Shown piece by piece: positions 7,135 through 14,713 of a DNA stretch of 37,439 bases. The stretch comes from a virus. The notes beneath the pieces were generated by a model. It saw only the letters and a list, made by a program, of their open reading frames with translations, was not told where the DNA came from and did not search any database. The translations under genes were made by a program, and so were the position numbers. Location: positions 1-37,439 of the IMG/VR virus record IMGVR_UViG_3300043399_000280; one strand, written 5' to 3'. Numbering within the stretch: position 1 is the stretch's first letter; every line of letters starts with the position of its first letter.

Positions 7135-8128
7135 TTAACACGCCTTTGTATGTTTCATTTAACCACTGTGAGTATTGACTAGCGTTTTCACTAGCGCGGT
7201 TCAACTCATATTTACCACAAAATTTCATGAAGTATGCACCAACTTGACCACAGTCTTTGTGACTAACTTGTGCTTTTATTGCTGCATCCACACGATTCTT
7301 TACTTCTTCGGGCTGCGCAGTTAGGTCAATAATGCTTACGTTGCGATTGTAGTCATCTAACACACGATGTTCTTCACCGTTGTGATCAGTCCAGCGTTGT
7401 AGCATTAAGTTATTCCACGCATAACCCTTATGTTCTCGATCAGCAAATGCCTCAGTGAGTCCAGTTTTATTCTTAGTGCCTTTAACTCTGACACCAGGAT
7501 AAGCCGAAAATACATTATCCGACGCATCGCCGCGCATACATTTTTCAAAAAGAATCCACTTCGGGTCCGGAAGTTTCTTAAACTCATTGGTCTTTTTATC
7601 TGTAATGGCTCGACCTTTATCATCGAAATATCCTTTTAAATTAATTAATTCGCCCGAAATACCATTATAGCGTTCGACATTTTCAGCAATTAATTGATCA
7701 AAGTCTGTGTCTGAGCTAACAATAATATGATGATCATTGGGATGTAAATGAATCCAACGTGCAATAATGTCATCAGCTTCGGCATTGGGTTCGCGAATAA
7801 CACTACAGTTAGTCTTGTCAGCAAGGTATGTTACCAGCGCATCGTAGGTTTCCCAAAACATCTTGTCTTCTTCTTGCTGTGCTTCTGTAAGTGCAGCACG
7901 AGCCTCGGCGCGATTAGCTTTGTAAGGTTTGTAAACATCTTTGCGCCACGAACGCCCTTCTAAGCAAAATACCACGTGATCTGCTTTAAAGTCACGATGC
8001 ACTTTGTTAATTGAACTCAGTGTGATGTGTAGTGCATAGCCGACCTTTTCCCAAGGGTCGGTTGCACGATAAGCCACGTGACGTGCGCGGAAAAACATGT
8101 TAGCAGTATCGATTAGTAGATATTTCAT
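7124..8128 (-). CDS. rnh: T4 RNase H-type 5'-3' exonuclease
   Basis: A 334-residue FEN/PIN-superfamily nuclease, slightly longer than T4 RNase H (305). It would remove RNA primers from lagging-strand fragments at the replication fork. Acidic metal-binding residues are visible in the expected order: D7 (LLIDTANMFFR), E117/D119/D120 (AEADDIIA), D140/D142 (SSDTDFDQL) and D201/D204 (RGDASDN followed by PGVR, the helix-hairpin-helix region). A basic helical arch precedes residue 75 (RKDVYKPYKANR). The start overlaps the upstream gene as ATGA. Confidence 0.9.
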   Translation of the reverse strand: MKYLLIDTANMFFRARHVAYRATDPWEKVGYALHITLSSINKVHRDFKADHVVFCLEGRSWRKDVYKPYKANRAEARAALTEAQQEEDKMFWETYDALVTYLADKTNCSVIREPNAEADDIIARWIHLHPNDHHIIVSSDTDFDQLIAENVERYNGISGELINLKGYFDDKGRAITDKKTNEFKKLPDPKWILFEKCMRGDASDNVFSAYPGVRVKGTKNKTGLTEAFADREHKGYAWNNLMLQRWTDHNGEEHRVLDDYNRNVSIIDLTAQPEEVKNRVDAAIKAQVSHKDCGQVGAYFMKFCGKYELNRASENASQYSQWLNETYKGVLNDS

Positions 8129-8820
8129 TGTTTTACTAGTTCGTTATCAATACAGTATTGTAACAGATATTCGCCCCAAAAGCAATGGGCATCTGGACCA
8201 AAATGCCAGGAATTTGGGTTTACTGTTTTAAACCCTTGATTTTTAAGGATAAAATCAAATGTTAATGTACTATCGTACGGTCCAATATAACTTGCACCCC
8301 AATCTTTACGGTCTAAAATACTCTCAAAATGATTATTGCCATTAAAAAACACATGTGGAATATCCTTAATTTCATTATGGAATTCCCAAATGTCTTGATG
8401 TGCTTGTTGAGTTTTAGCAGCCCAATTGACATTTACAACAAATTCTTTATATTGTTCATTATGACTATCGGGTATATCATCTACACCTGATGCATTTATT
8501 TGATACATTGTGCCATCAATATCCCATTCTTCACGTTCCCATGTGGACCATTGTACGACAATTAAATCAGGCTGGTTACCACGGGCCAAGTACTCGCGTG
8601 TGGTACGCATAATACGAGCATTTGAACTGGCACTCTCTGCATCACAGTCTAGCAGCGCATATAAGTGATTGGCTAATTCGCAGCCAAAGCTCGCACGTAA
8701 ATTATCAGGATGCGGTCGACGACCTAGCCCCCATAAAAATTCATCATCTTCGGCAAATGCATGTGGGTTTACACATTCTGCAGCCGCAGCATGGCTGTCA
8801 CCATTTACATATACAATCAT
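8125..8820 (-). CDS. SGNH-hydrolase-like protein 1
   Basis: A 231-residue protein starting MIVYVNGDSHAAAAE, the block I GDS serine of SGNH/GDSL esterases. The SSNARIMRTT stretch fits the following Gly/Asn blocks. DLIVVQWSTWEREEW is the third strand. The C-terminal NSWHFGPDAHCFWGEYLL carries the block V histidine in the form S-W-H, with N in place of the usual D. SGNH enzymes add or remove acyl groups on sugars or lipids. Substrate unknown. It is one of six such proteins in this window and is coupled to the RNase H gene by ATGA. Confidence 0.7.
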   Translation of the reverse strand: MIVYVNGDSHAAAAECVNPHAFAEDDEFLWGLGRRPHPDNLRASFGCELANHLYALLDCDAESASSNARIMRTTREYLARGNQPDLIVVQWSTWEREEWDIDGTMYQINASGVDDIPDSHNEQYKEFVVNVNWAAKTQQAHQDIWEFHNEIKDIPHVFFNGNNHFESILDRKDWGASYIGPYDSTLTFDFILKNQGFKTVNPNSWHFGPDAHCFWGEYLLQYCIDNELVKQ

Positions 8821-9293
8821 TGTTTTAGTGCTTTTAGGGTTTCTGCTTCGGCCACACGTTTACGTAGGCTACTAGAACTAAAACTGTGATCGCGGCTATT
8901 AAATATCAACTCGATGTTACGTTGATAACACTCGTCGAGCCCTGAAAAATGCTTGTCGGCATATTCTACACCCAAGATGCGCACATCCACAGGTAATATT
9001 AACAGCAAGTCGCGTAGATCTTGTTCGGTTTGATATACCACAATTTCGTCAACATAGCGACATGCTGCTAGTTGTATTTGACGTTCTACAATACTTTGAA
9101 CAGGTTTGTTTTTAGTTTCTGGACGATCAATTGTGGGATCTGTTTGTAAGCCACAGATAAGATAATCGCAGTGGTTCTTTGCTTCGCTGAGCATGGCAAT
9201 ATGTCCAGCGTGAAACATATCAAACGCCGAAAATACGATGCCAATTTTCTTGCCTTCGACTTTAAGATCTTTAACTTTACTAAAAATATTCAT
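8817..9293 (-). CDS. Cytidylyltransferase-like nucleotidyltransferase
   Basis: A 158-residue protein of the HxGH nucleotidyltransferase superfamily, of normal length for the small TagD or RfaE-C group. Residues 18-31 (GIVFSAFDMFHAGH) hold the HxGH phosphate-binding motif with H28 and H31. The C-terminal RDHSFSSSSLRKRV matches the RTxGISTT-type motif that closes over CTP or ATP. Likely it activates a polyol phosphate or sugar phosphate as a CDP- or ADP-derivative. That fits the sugar genes elsewhere. The ATG overlaps the stop of the homing endonuclease. Confidence 0.8.
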   Translation of the reverse strand: MNIFSKVKDLKVEGKKIGIVFSAFDMFHAGHIAMLSEAKNHCDYLICGLQTDPTIDRPETKNKPVQSIVERQIQLAACRYVDEIVVYQTEQDLRDLLLILPVDVRILGVEYADKHFSGLDECYQRNIELIFNSRDHSFSSSSLRKRVAEAETLKALKQ

Positions 9294-9964
9294 TTGTATT
9301 CCAGTGTTATAATTCCTTTTTTTACACGATTGTAAAAAGTTGCCCTGTGCAGAATTCCTAATGCTTCCATAGCATGTTTAACTGACGGATATTCGATTTC
9401 GTTTATTATAACAGGTTTATACTTCTGTGTAAATGGCTTCCCTCTTCGTTTAGCCATTGCTCTAGCATGAGATTGCCGCCATACTTCTGTTTTTTTAGGT
9501 TGATTTTTTCTTATTAACTCTTTAGTTCGGTCCGAGTGTTTAAAACCAACATGCCCGTTGCTTTTTCCTTTTTTGCTACTGCTAATTTTTTTACTTCTTC
9601 TTTCTTTTTCGTCGTCGCTCAGAGTCTGATGCCAATATGTTATGCCATGTGCACGTTTACTAATAATGCTACTTTTATCGGGGTGGTGTGTAGTAGTGTC
9701 TCCGCCGGTGCCACCAGATGCAATGTTGTATCCAATTTTGCGATTGGTCGAGTCGAGTCTCGAAATCCAGTATATTTCTCTCTCATCGACATTATGATCG
9801 TTACATTCTTCTAGTACTTCTTTTTTAAAAGATTGCTGACCATATTTTTTTATTGCTTGAGCAAGAATAATGCCAGATCCTAAGTACATTGGATCGTTTA
9901 TTTTTGCCTTGCCAACATAAATTTTGCCATTACTGGTGTTTGTTGTTTTGTAAATTATACTCAT
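9290..9964 (-). CDS. GIY-YIG homing endonuclease
   Basis: A 224-residue free-standing GIY-YIG nuclease. The domain opens SIIYKTTNTSNGKIYVGKA, with the GIY and YIG positions as IIY and YVG; catalytic Glu is probably in the EREIYWI stretch. Residues after about 100 hold SSKKGKSNGHVGFKHSDRT, a NUMOD3-like DNA-binding repeat, and the tail IEYPSVKHAMEALGILHRATFYNRV resembles a NUMOD1-type helix-turn-helix. I start it at the ATG at 9964 because the fold begins there; an ATG at 9997 would add 11 residues, and neither has a good ribosome site. It lies between two conserved genes, as expected for a mobile intergenic element. Confidence 0.85.
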   Translation of the reverse strand: MSIIYKTTNTSNGKIYVGKAKINDPMYLGSGIILAQAIKKYGQQSFKKEVLEECNDHNVDEREIYWISRLDSTNRKIGYNIASGGTGGDTTTHHPDKSSIISKRAHGITYWHQTLSDDEKERRSKKISSSKKGKSNGHVGFKHSDRTKELIRKNQPKKTEVWRQSHARAMAKRRGKPFTQKYKPVIINEIEYPSVKHAMEALGILHRATFYNRVKKGIITLEYK

Positions 9965-10016
9965 ACAAGTATTTATTACATTCTCAACGTTTGACATAAT
10001 TTATGTTGGGCTCGAA

Positions 10017-10253
10017 TCATTTTAAAATTGGATTGGGAATTTCTAATTCAAACAAGTAATACTCGTCGGCTGTTTTTGACTTTAAAACTTCTAAGGTGCG
10101 CTGGTGCTCGGCTTCTTCACGTGTGAGATAAAAGCCCCCGCCGATGCTGTTGTTTACGGGCATTGTTCCTGCGGCTGTAAAGTACAGTTGATCAGCATTA
10201 CGTCTGATTAACTGGTATATTTTAATTGTTTTGGGTGGAAATTCGGGTTTCAT
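10017..10253 (-). CDS. Conserved small phage protein
   Basis: A 78-residue protein with FPPKTIKIYQLIRR, a Gly-rich turn (NNSIGGGFYLTREEAEHQR) and a C-terminal DEYYLFELEIPNP strand. The FYLTREEAE segment is common in small conserved phage proteins. Function unknown. It overlaps the end of the SGNH gene upstream by 32 bases and is followed by the homing endonuclease. Confidence 0.65.
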   Translation of the reverse strand: MKPEFPPKTIKIYQLIRRNADQLYFTAAGTMPVNNSIGGGFYLTREEAEHQRTLEVLKSKTADEYYLFELEIPNPILK

Positions 10254-10818
10254 TGATTAGATCCTTGAGTTTATTATACACTAATTCGTTGCCCGTTGCA
10301 CTTAAATGGTTAACTACGCCGGGATGTTGCTTCCAAATATCGTGAAAATTTAATTCATTTCGAATAACAAATTCATTGTCAAGTATAGGAAAAAAACTTA
10401 AATGAATTACTAGGTTGTCAATGGTATAGTACATTATGCGCTCTTTGATTAGATTATGCACGTCTACTGCATAGTCTAAATCAAATATCGATTCGAAATA
10501 ATATTCTAAATGCCGATGATCCGGGTGATCCTGGCGTGCCATAACATCACTGTAGATTAAATCAGCGTTTTTATGTAGCCCTTGTTTGTGAAAAGGATGC
10601 TCGGGTACATATACACGATATGCACTAGTGTGACACACAATGGTTAAATCGTAGTTGTTTAAGTTTTCTTGTGCTAATTGCAACCAAACCTTGTATTCAC
10701 CTACTCCTGCTTGTGCACGATTTGTTACTTGATAGTCATTACTGAGTAACGTGCTCCACCCAAGATATTCACCGGGCCACTGAGCAGCAAAACTGTCGCC
10801 AGCAACCAATATGCGCAT
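10222..10818 (-). CDS. SGNH-hydrolase-like protein 2
   Basis: A 198-residue protein. MRILVAGDSFAAQW is block I with the nucleophilic Ser; NRAQAGVGEYKV fits block II; DLTIVCHTSAYRV is the strand leading to block III. Near the C-terminus HPGVVNHLSATGNELVY has a histidine in the block V position but with N, not D, before it. It is closest in length to the 20553-21200 protein. The start overlaps the upstream stop as TAATG. Acyl hydrolase or acyltransferase activity on glycans is inferred from the fold only. Confidence 0.7.
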   Translation of the reverse strand: MRILVAGDSFAAQWPGEYLGWSTLLSNDYQVTNRAQAGVGEYKVWLQLAQENLNNYDLTIVCHTSAYRVYVPEHPFHKQGLHKNADLIYSDVMARQDHPDHRHLEYYFESIFDLDYAVDVHNLIKERIMYYTIDNLVIHLSFFPILDNEFVIRNELNFHDIWKQHPGVVNHLSATGNELVYNKLKDLINETRISTQNN

Positions 10819-11213
10819 TAACTTACTTCTCTGCGTCCGTTGCCTAGATCACGTGATTGTGTATAACGTGGGCTATTTGGGTCAGGATTTATTGCTTGCT
10901 CTTGTTCCCAAGTTTCTAAGACTACATTACGGCACACGTTTTGAAACCAACGATCTACAATGTCAGAATCTTTATCATCGGGACTGCCTTGATAACCTGC
11001 ACGAATTAAATTCATTACGAATTTATCGTTCCAATCTAATTCAAATGCACCAGCATTTAAATTATCAGGGTCAACATCCAAACTTAGTATAGCCACGTAG
11101 GGTTCGCCCTTTTCGGTGGCAATTTCTTTGGCAGTCTTTTTTGGCCGGCGTTCTTCTTTAGGCTGCTCTACTTTTACAGGCTCGGGCTGTTTCTTTTTAA
11201 ACCAATCAAACAT
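10818..11213 (-). CDS. Conserved T4-like phage protein
   Basis: A 131-residue protein. It begins MFDWFKKK, followed by a Lys/Pro/Glu linker to about residue 30, then a folded part: AKEIATEKGEPYVAILSLDVD, GAFELDWNDKFVMNLIRAGYQG and VDRWFQNVCRNVVLE. I recognise this as a conserved protein of cyanophage-type T4-like myoviruses, with no known function. The hydrophobic N-terminus and charged linker could anchor it to a partner. Confidence 0.75.
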   Translation of the reverse strand: MFDWFKKKQPEPVKVEQPKEERRPKKTAKEIATEKGEPYVAILSLDVDPDNLNAGAFELDWNDKFVMNLIRAGYQGSPDDKDSDIVDRWFQNVCRNVVLETWEQEQAINPDPNSPRYTQSRDLGNGRREVS

Positions 11214-11222
11214 AATTCTTCC

Positions 11223-12329
11223 TTAGAATAAATCTACCTTTTCCCATGGTAAATCGGGTTTACCAAAGTGTCCGTAATTAGTAGTTAATGAATAAATTGG
11301 GCGGAAAAGATTAAAACGATCAATGATGCCCTTGGGTGTCAGATCTACATGCTGTGCAACCCAATTGGTTAACTCACGCGATAAATCACTATCTTCGGTT
11401 TCAACGTAAAAACTCATAGGATCTGCGACGCCAATGGCATAACTGACCTGGCAAGTAGCCCATGGCGCCCGACCTGACGCCACAATGTTTTTAGCAATAT
11501 AACGCATCATGTATGCTGCGGAACGATCAACCTTTGTGGGATCCTTGCCAGAGAACGCACCACCACCGTGTGGAGCATATCCACCATATGTATCAACAAT
11601 GATTTTGCGTCCTGTAAGTCCGCAGTCACCGTCTGGTCCGCCAATGACAAAGCGTCCAGTTGGGTTAATGTAAAACTCAGTCAATCCCGGAATAATATAT
11701 TCTGCGGGCAGTAATTCTGTGATAATATCTTCTACTACTGCACGTACAATATTAATGGGCACATGGTCGCGATGTTGTGTTGAACATACAATTTTGCGAA
11801 TACTCACTGGGCGATTTGCTTCATCATATTCAAATGTTACTTGTGCTTTGGCATCTGGGCCTAACCAAGCAAAATCTACTGTGTGGCGTAGTTCTGCGAG
11901 TTTTTGTAGTATTCTATGGCTCCAGTATAATGCTGCGGGCATGTAGTGTTCTGTTTCGTTGGTAGCATAACCAAACATAAGTCCTTGATCACCTGCACCA
12001 AAGTTGTCTGTACCTAGCGCAATATCTGCGGATTGACTGTGCAACAAGTTAGTAACTCTAAGCGTATGCCAGTTAAACCCATCTTGCTCGTAGCCGATGT
12101 GTTTGACTGTTTTGCGCACAGCCGACTCAATTTCTTCTGGGTGCAGCACTAAGCCCTTGTATTCGCCGGCAACAATTACGTTGTCTGTGGTAACCATGGT
12201 TTCGCATGCGCAGCGCATAGCAGGATCTTGGTGCGCCATTACCAAGTCTAATACTGCGTCCGAAATAGCGTCGGCTACTTTATCTGGGTGTCCTTCTGAC
12301 ACGCTTTCTGATGTAAACAAATAACTCAT
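11223..12329 (-). CDS. metK: S-adenosylmethionine synthetase
   Basis: A full-length 368-residue methionine adenosyltransferase (E. coli MetK is 384). It joins methionine and ATP to make SAM, releasing phosphate and pyrophosphate. Motifs are intact: E8, H14 and D16 in TSESVSEGHPDK, residues 111-126 (GAGDQGLMFGYATNET), the P-loop-like 231-250 (GPDGDCGLTG and IIVDTYGG), 255-268 (GGGAFSGKDPTKVD) and YGHFG near the end. It should be active. Cellular phage hosts already have this enzyme, so its presence suggests the phage needs extra SAM. An AGGAAC ribosome site precedes the ATG. Confidence 0.95.
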   Translation of the reverse strand: MSYLFTSESVSEGHPDKVADAISDAVLDLVMAHQDPAMRCACETMVTTDNVIVAGEYKGLVLHPEEIESAVRKTVKHIGYEQDGFNWHTLRVTNLLHSQSADIALGTDNFGAGDQGLMFGYATNETEHYMPAALYWSHRILQKLAELRHTVDFAWLGPDAKAQVTFEYDEANRPVSIRKIVCSTQHRDHVPINIVRAVVEDIITELLPAEYIIPGLTEFYINPTGRFVIGGPDGDCGLTGRKIIVDTYGGYAPHGGGAFSGKDPTKVDRSAAYMMRYIAKNIVASGRAPWATCQVSYAIGVADPMSFYVETEDSDLSRELTNWVAQHVDLTPKGIIDRFNLFRPIYSLTTNYGHFGKPDLPWEKVDLF

Positions 12330-12337
12330 AATAGTTC

Positions 12338-12691
12338 CTACTTAATAAGGTGCTGTGATAATACCATACAACTAATCCAAACCCAAAGCGTGTTAAAACC
12401 CACAAGAGTTGGTAGTAGTTTTTTATTACTAGCCCATATTAACGACAAGCTAGTGCATAGTGTAAAAAAGTACAACCACCACAACTGTATGCCAAAAATC
12501 AGACCGGGCACAATAATAACAGCCTTGGCACCCCAGGATGCAAATTCTACAATGTTGTAGTCGGTCCAATACGCACGTGTAAACCACATTTTATAACAAT
12601 CCCGGATCTTTTTCAATCCTGAGTGATTATATGCGATTGCAATAAGTGTTGCCCATGCAGCACTAGCGAATAGTATTTGTTCAAACGTCAT
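12338..12691 (-). CDS. Multi-pass membrane protein
   Basis: A 117-residue hydrophobic protein with about four likely membrane segments: near residues 5-22, 54-70, 70-87 and 93-113. A basic loop (KKIRDCYKMWFTRAYW) lies between the first two. No catalytic motif is visible. It is followed by 12692-12928 and preceded by another membrane protein at 12928-13470, so the three may act together at the inner membrane. Confidence 0.65.
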   Translation of the reverse strand: MTFEQILFASAAWATLIAIAYNHSGLKKIRDCYKMWFTRAYWTDYNIVEFASWGAKAVIIVPGLIFGIQLWWLYFFTLCTSLSLIWASNKKLLPTLVGFNTLWVWISCMVLSQHLIK

Positions 12692-12928
12692 TTATGAATT
12701 TACCTTAATTAACTGCATTAACCCTTCGACTTGGCCGAACCAGCGATCTTCGATTACAGGCTCCCCGGGTCCAGTAATTATGCGTCTAGCGCGGTATGCC
12801 AAACAAAAGCATAACCATTTTTTGGATGCATAACAACGCCGTGGCCAAATCGACCATAAAAGTTGCATATTTGCTCGACGCATAAAGTAACCTTCGTCGG
12901 GCTCGTAGTACCAGTAATCATGCCTCAT
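12692..12928 (-). CDS. Trp/Arg-rich small phage protein
   Basis: A 78-residue protein rich in Trp, Arg and Cys: YWYYEPDEGYFMRRAN, then WPRRCYASKKWLCF and ARRIITGPGEPVIEDRWF. I have seen the RRCxxSKKWLWF and GPGEPVIEDRW pattern in other phage hypotheticals; the function is unknown. It sits between two membrane-protein genes and directly abuts both. Confidence 0.65.
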   Translation of the reverse strand: MRHDYWYYEPDEGYFMRRANMQLLWSIWPRRCYASKKWLCFCLAYRARRIITGPGEPVIEDRWFGQVEGLMQLIKVNS

Positions 12929-13470
12929 TATTTAATTCCAAGTTTTTCTAGTATAACAACACCCAAGGAAATACCAACGACATACTCAAAGTACAACATA
13001 ATGCTGTCAATGGCACCAAGCACATTACCTGTGTGCAAATGATATCCTGTCATTATACAAGCAGGTAACAAACTAGCAACACCAGCGCACATAACAATAG
13101 AATTGGTTCTAAGCAAATGATTCCAAAAATAACTTAGAGTTAAGCCTATGCCCAGGGCAATAATAAAATCAGTTATGCTTGGGCCGTAACGGGCAATTGT
13201 GCCTGGATCGATTACGCCGCCTTGCACAGAAAAATATACAAAGCCTACCAGGACCAGTCCAATGGTATAAGCAGTTACATAGAATATTTGTTTTTTGTTA
13301 TTGGAAATTGCACATAATGCCACAGGAATTGGAAACCCAATTTTGCTACCAAACACTAATAAGATTGCATTGGTAACAAATCCCCAACAACATATAATGC
13401 CGCAAAGAACCATAAGCAGCAATTTTGCTGGCAATGGGACGTCATCAAATATGTCGTATTTTCTGCTCAT
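12928..13470 (-). CDS. Multi-pass membrane protein, possibly DUF389-like
   Basis: A 180-residue membrane protein with about five hydrophobic segments near residues 14-40, 62-82, 97-115, 122-140 and 155-175. The repeated pattern of a small-residue membrane helix followed by ALCAISNNKK or GVASLLPACIMTGY recalls DUF389 proteins, which have GVAIAxALxPP in the same place. This is a weak resemblance and could be general membrane composition. Function unknown. Confidence 0.6.
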   Translation of the reverse strand: MSRKYDIFDDVPLPAKLLLMVLCGIICCWGFVTNAILLVFGSKIGFPIPVALCAISNNKKQIFYVTAYTIGLVLVGFVYFSVQGGVIDPGTIARYGPSITDFIIALGIGLTLSYFWNHLLRTNSIVMCAGVASLLPACIMTGYHLHTGNVLGAIDSIMLYFEYVVGISLGVVILEKLGIK

Positions 13471-13695
13471 TTACTTGATATTAAAATGCTCTTTGAGAGC
13501 AACACCACACCCCTCAACAACTGCGGCAGAATAATCATCTTGATCGACACGATCCTTTGCATATTCATTGGCCAATTTTTGGCAAACTTCAACACACTCT
13601 GCTACAATTAGTTCGGCTAAAATAATCGAATCTATCTGGCGCACACCTAATACCTTGTGCGTTGCTTGTTCTACTAATTCTTGTAATCTTGTCAT
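13471..13695 (-). CDS. Conserved small phage protein
   Basis: A 74-residue protein with an N-terminal MTRLQELVEQATHKVLG helix, a middle LAELIVAECVEVCQKLANEY and a C-terminal EGCGVALKEHF. The AELIVxEC and ExxGxxLKxHF layout is common among small proteins of T4-like phages, without a known role. The ATG at 13695 follows GGGAGA and overlaps the stop of 13692-13853; a longer reading to 13734 is rejected. Confidence 0.7.
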   Translation of the reverse strand: MTRLQELVEQATHKVLGVRQIDSIILAELIVAECVEVCQKLANEYAKDRVDQDDYSAAVVEGCGVALKEHFNIK

Positions 13696-13853
13696 TGTTT
13701 TCTCCCAGTTTCTGCCAAATACTTTTCTTGCCACCCGCTGTAGTATGTAACTGATCCTGCGGTTTCGCGAATTACATAACCATTTTTATAAACCCAGGAC
13801 TTGATTGATTCTGACAGCATGTGCCAGGGTTTGTTTACGTCTTGTTCGTTCAT
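13692..13853 (-). CDS. 53-residue hypothetical protein
   Basis: A short gene starting at the ATG at 13853 and overlapping the queE stop as TAATG; its own TGA overlaps the next ATG as ATGA. Coupling at both ends strongly supports it. The product reads MNEQDVNKPWHMLSES, then a Trp/Tyr-rich stretch (SWVYKNGYVIRETAG, SVTYYSGWQEKY). No domain recognised. Confidence 0.65.
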   Translation of the reverse strand: MNEQDVNKPWHMLSESIKSWVYKNGYVIRETAGSVTYYSGWQEKYLAETGRKQ

Positions 13854-14713
13854 TATTTCCCCCATGCGTTTCCGTAAATGTCGATGTGCAACCGTGGGCT
13901 GTAATAGTAACCACGCTTGAGTGCTTCGTCACAGACATTAAACTTGTTAGCATCGTAAACGCCGCTAACACCACCTACGGGCATGATATAAACCTTGCCC
14001 TTGAACCCTGCTTTACGATATTCGGCCACGGCACGATCTACTTCGTCAATATGTGCTTGATTTTCTACTACGAATTTGAGATATGTTTCGCCTACACGCT
14101 CATAACTGCGTACAATCTTAGGACAAATAGCATCCTCCCAACGTTCTCCAGATGCCGATAGTTTAGCACTTACACTAAACGTAACCTTGCGTAGCTTATG
14201 GTTACCCCAACGTTTTAAGTAGTCTTTGAAATCTGGATGTAGTTCTTGAGTGCCATTAGTTTCAAATGTAATGTTGGTTAGATCCCACATCTTGGCGTGG
14301 CTTAGTAGCTCTTCGTAGTGTCGTTGCCAACCTAACAATGGTTCACCACCTGTGACAACCAAGTGTATGTCGTTGCCATTGGCTTGCTGCCAGTGATTGT
14401 TGGGTGTCAGGCTAGTTAGTTTATCAGCAATTTCATCAATGCCCATTGTAGGACTTAGATGCTTGAACTTAGGATGCCACGATGCGTAACTGTCGCAACC
14501 TGTGGTAACTAGCGGTAGTTCTTCATAAGTCTTGTACAGTTGAATATTAGCAGCAACTTCATCAACTTCTTTGGTCACTTCACCTGCGGGCAAACCAAAA
14601 CCCGGGCAAGTAAAGTTACAACCAAATGTGCGTAAAAACACACTGGGTACACCTACAAACTTGCCTTCGCCTTGTACGCTATAAAAAATTTCACTGACTT
14701 TAATTTTACTCAT
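13853..14713 (-). CDS. queE: 7-carboxy-7-deazaguanine synthase QueE
   Basis: A 286-residue radical SAM enzyme that converts CPH4 to 7-carboxy-7-deazaguanine (CDG), using Mg and a 4Fe-4S cluster. The N-terminal KVSEIFYSVQGEGKFVGVPS is the classic QueE opening. Cluster cysteines appear as C32-x3-C36, but the third is displaced to C73 in TGCDSYASW, giving a C-x3-C-x36-C spacing, not the usual C-x3-C-x2-C. VVTGGEPLL is the SAM-contacting GGEP motif. The ATG at 14713 overlaps the upstream stop as TAATG; a second in-frame ATG lies at 14719. It works with FolE and QueD in this window. Confidence 0.92.
   Translation of the reverse strand: MSKIKVSEIFYSVQGEGKFVGVPSVFLRTFGCNFTCPGFGLPAGEVTKEVDEVAANIQLYKTYEELPLVTTGCDSYASWHPKFKHLSPTMGIDEIADKLTSLTPNNHWQQANGNDIHLVVTGGEPLLGWQRHYEELLSHAKMWDLTNITFETNGTQELHPDFKDYLKRWGNHKLRKVTFSVSAKLSASGERWEDAICPKIVRSYERVGETYLKFVVENQAHIDEVDRAVAEYRKAGFKGKVYIMPVGGVSGVYDANKFNVCDEALKRGYYYSPRLHIDIYGNAWGK

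Noticed and set aside
9970-9977. AATAAATA as a late promoter for the homing endonuclease
   Set aside because: It would place the transcript start on the ATG itself with no ribosome site; kept only as a remark.
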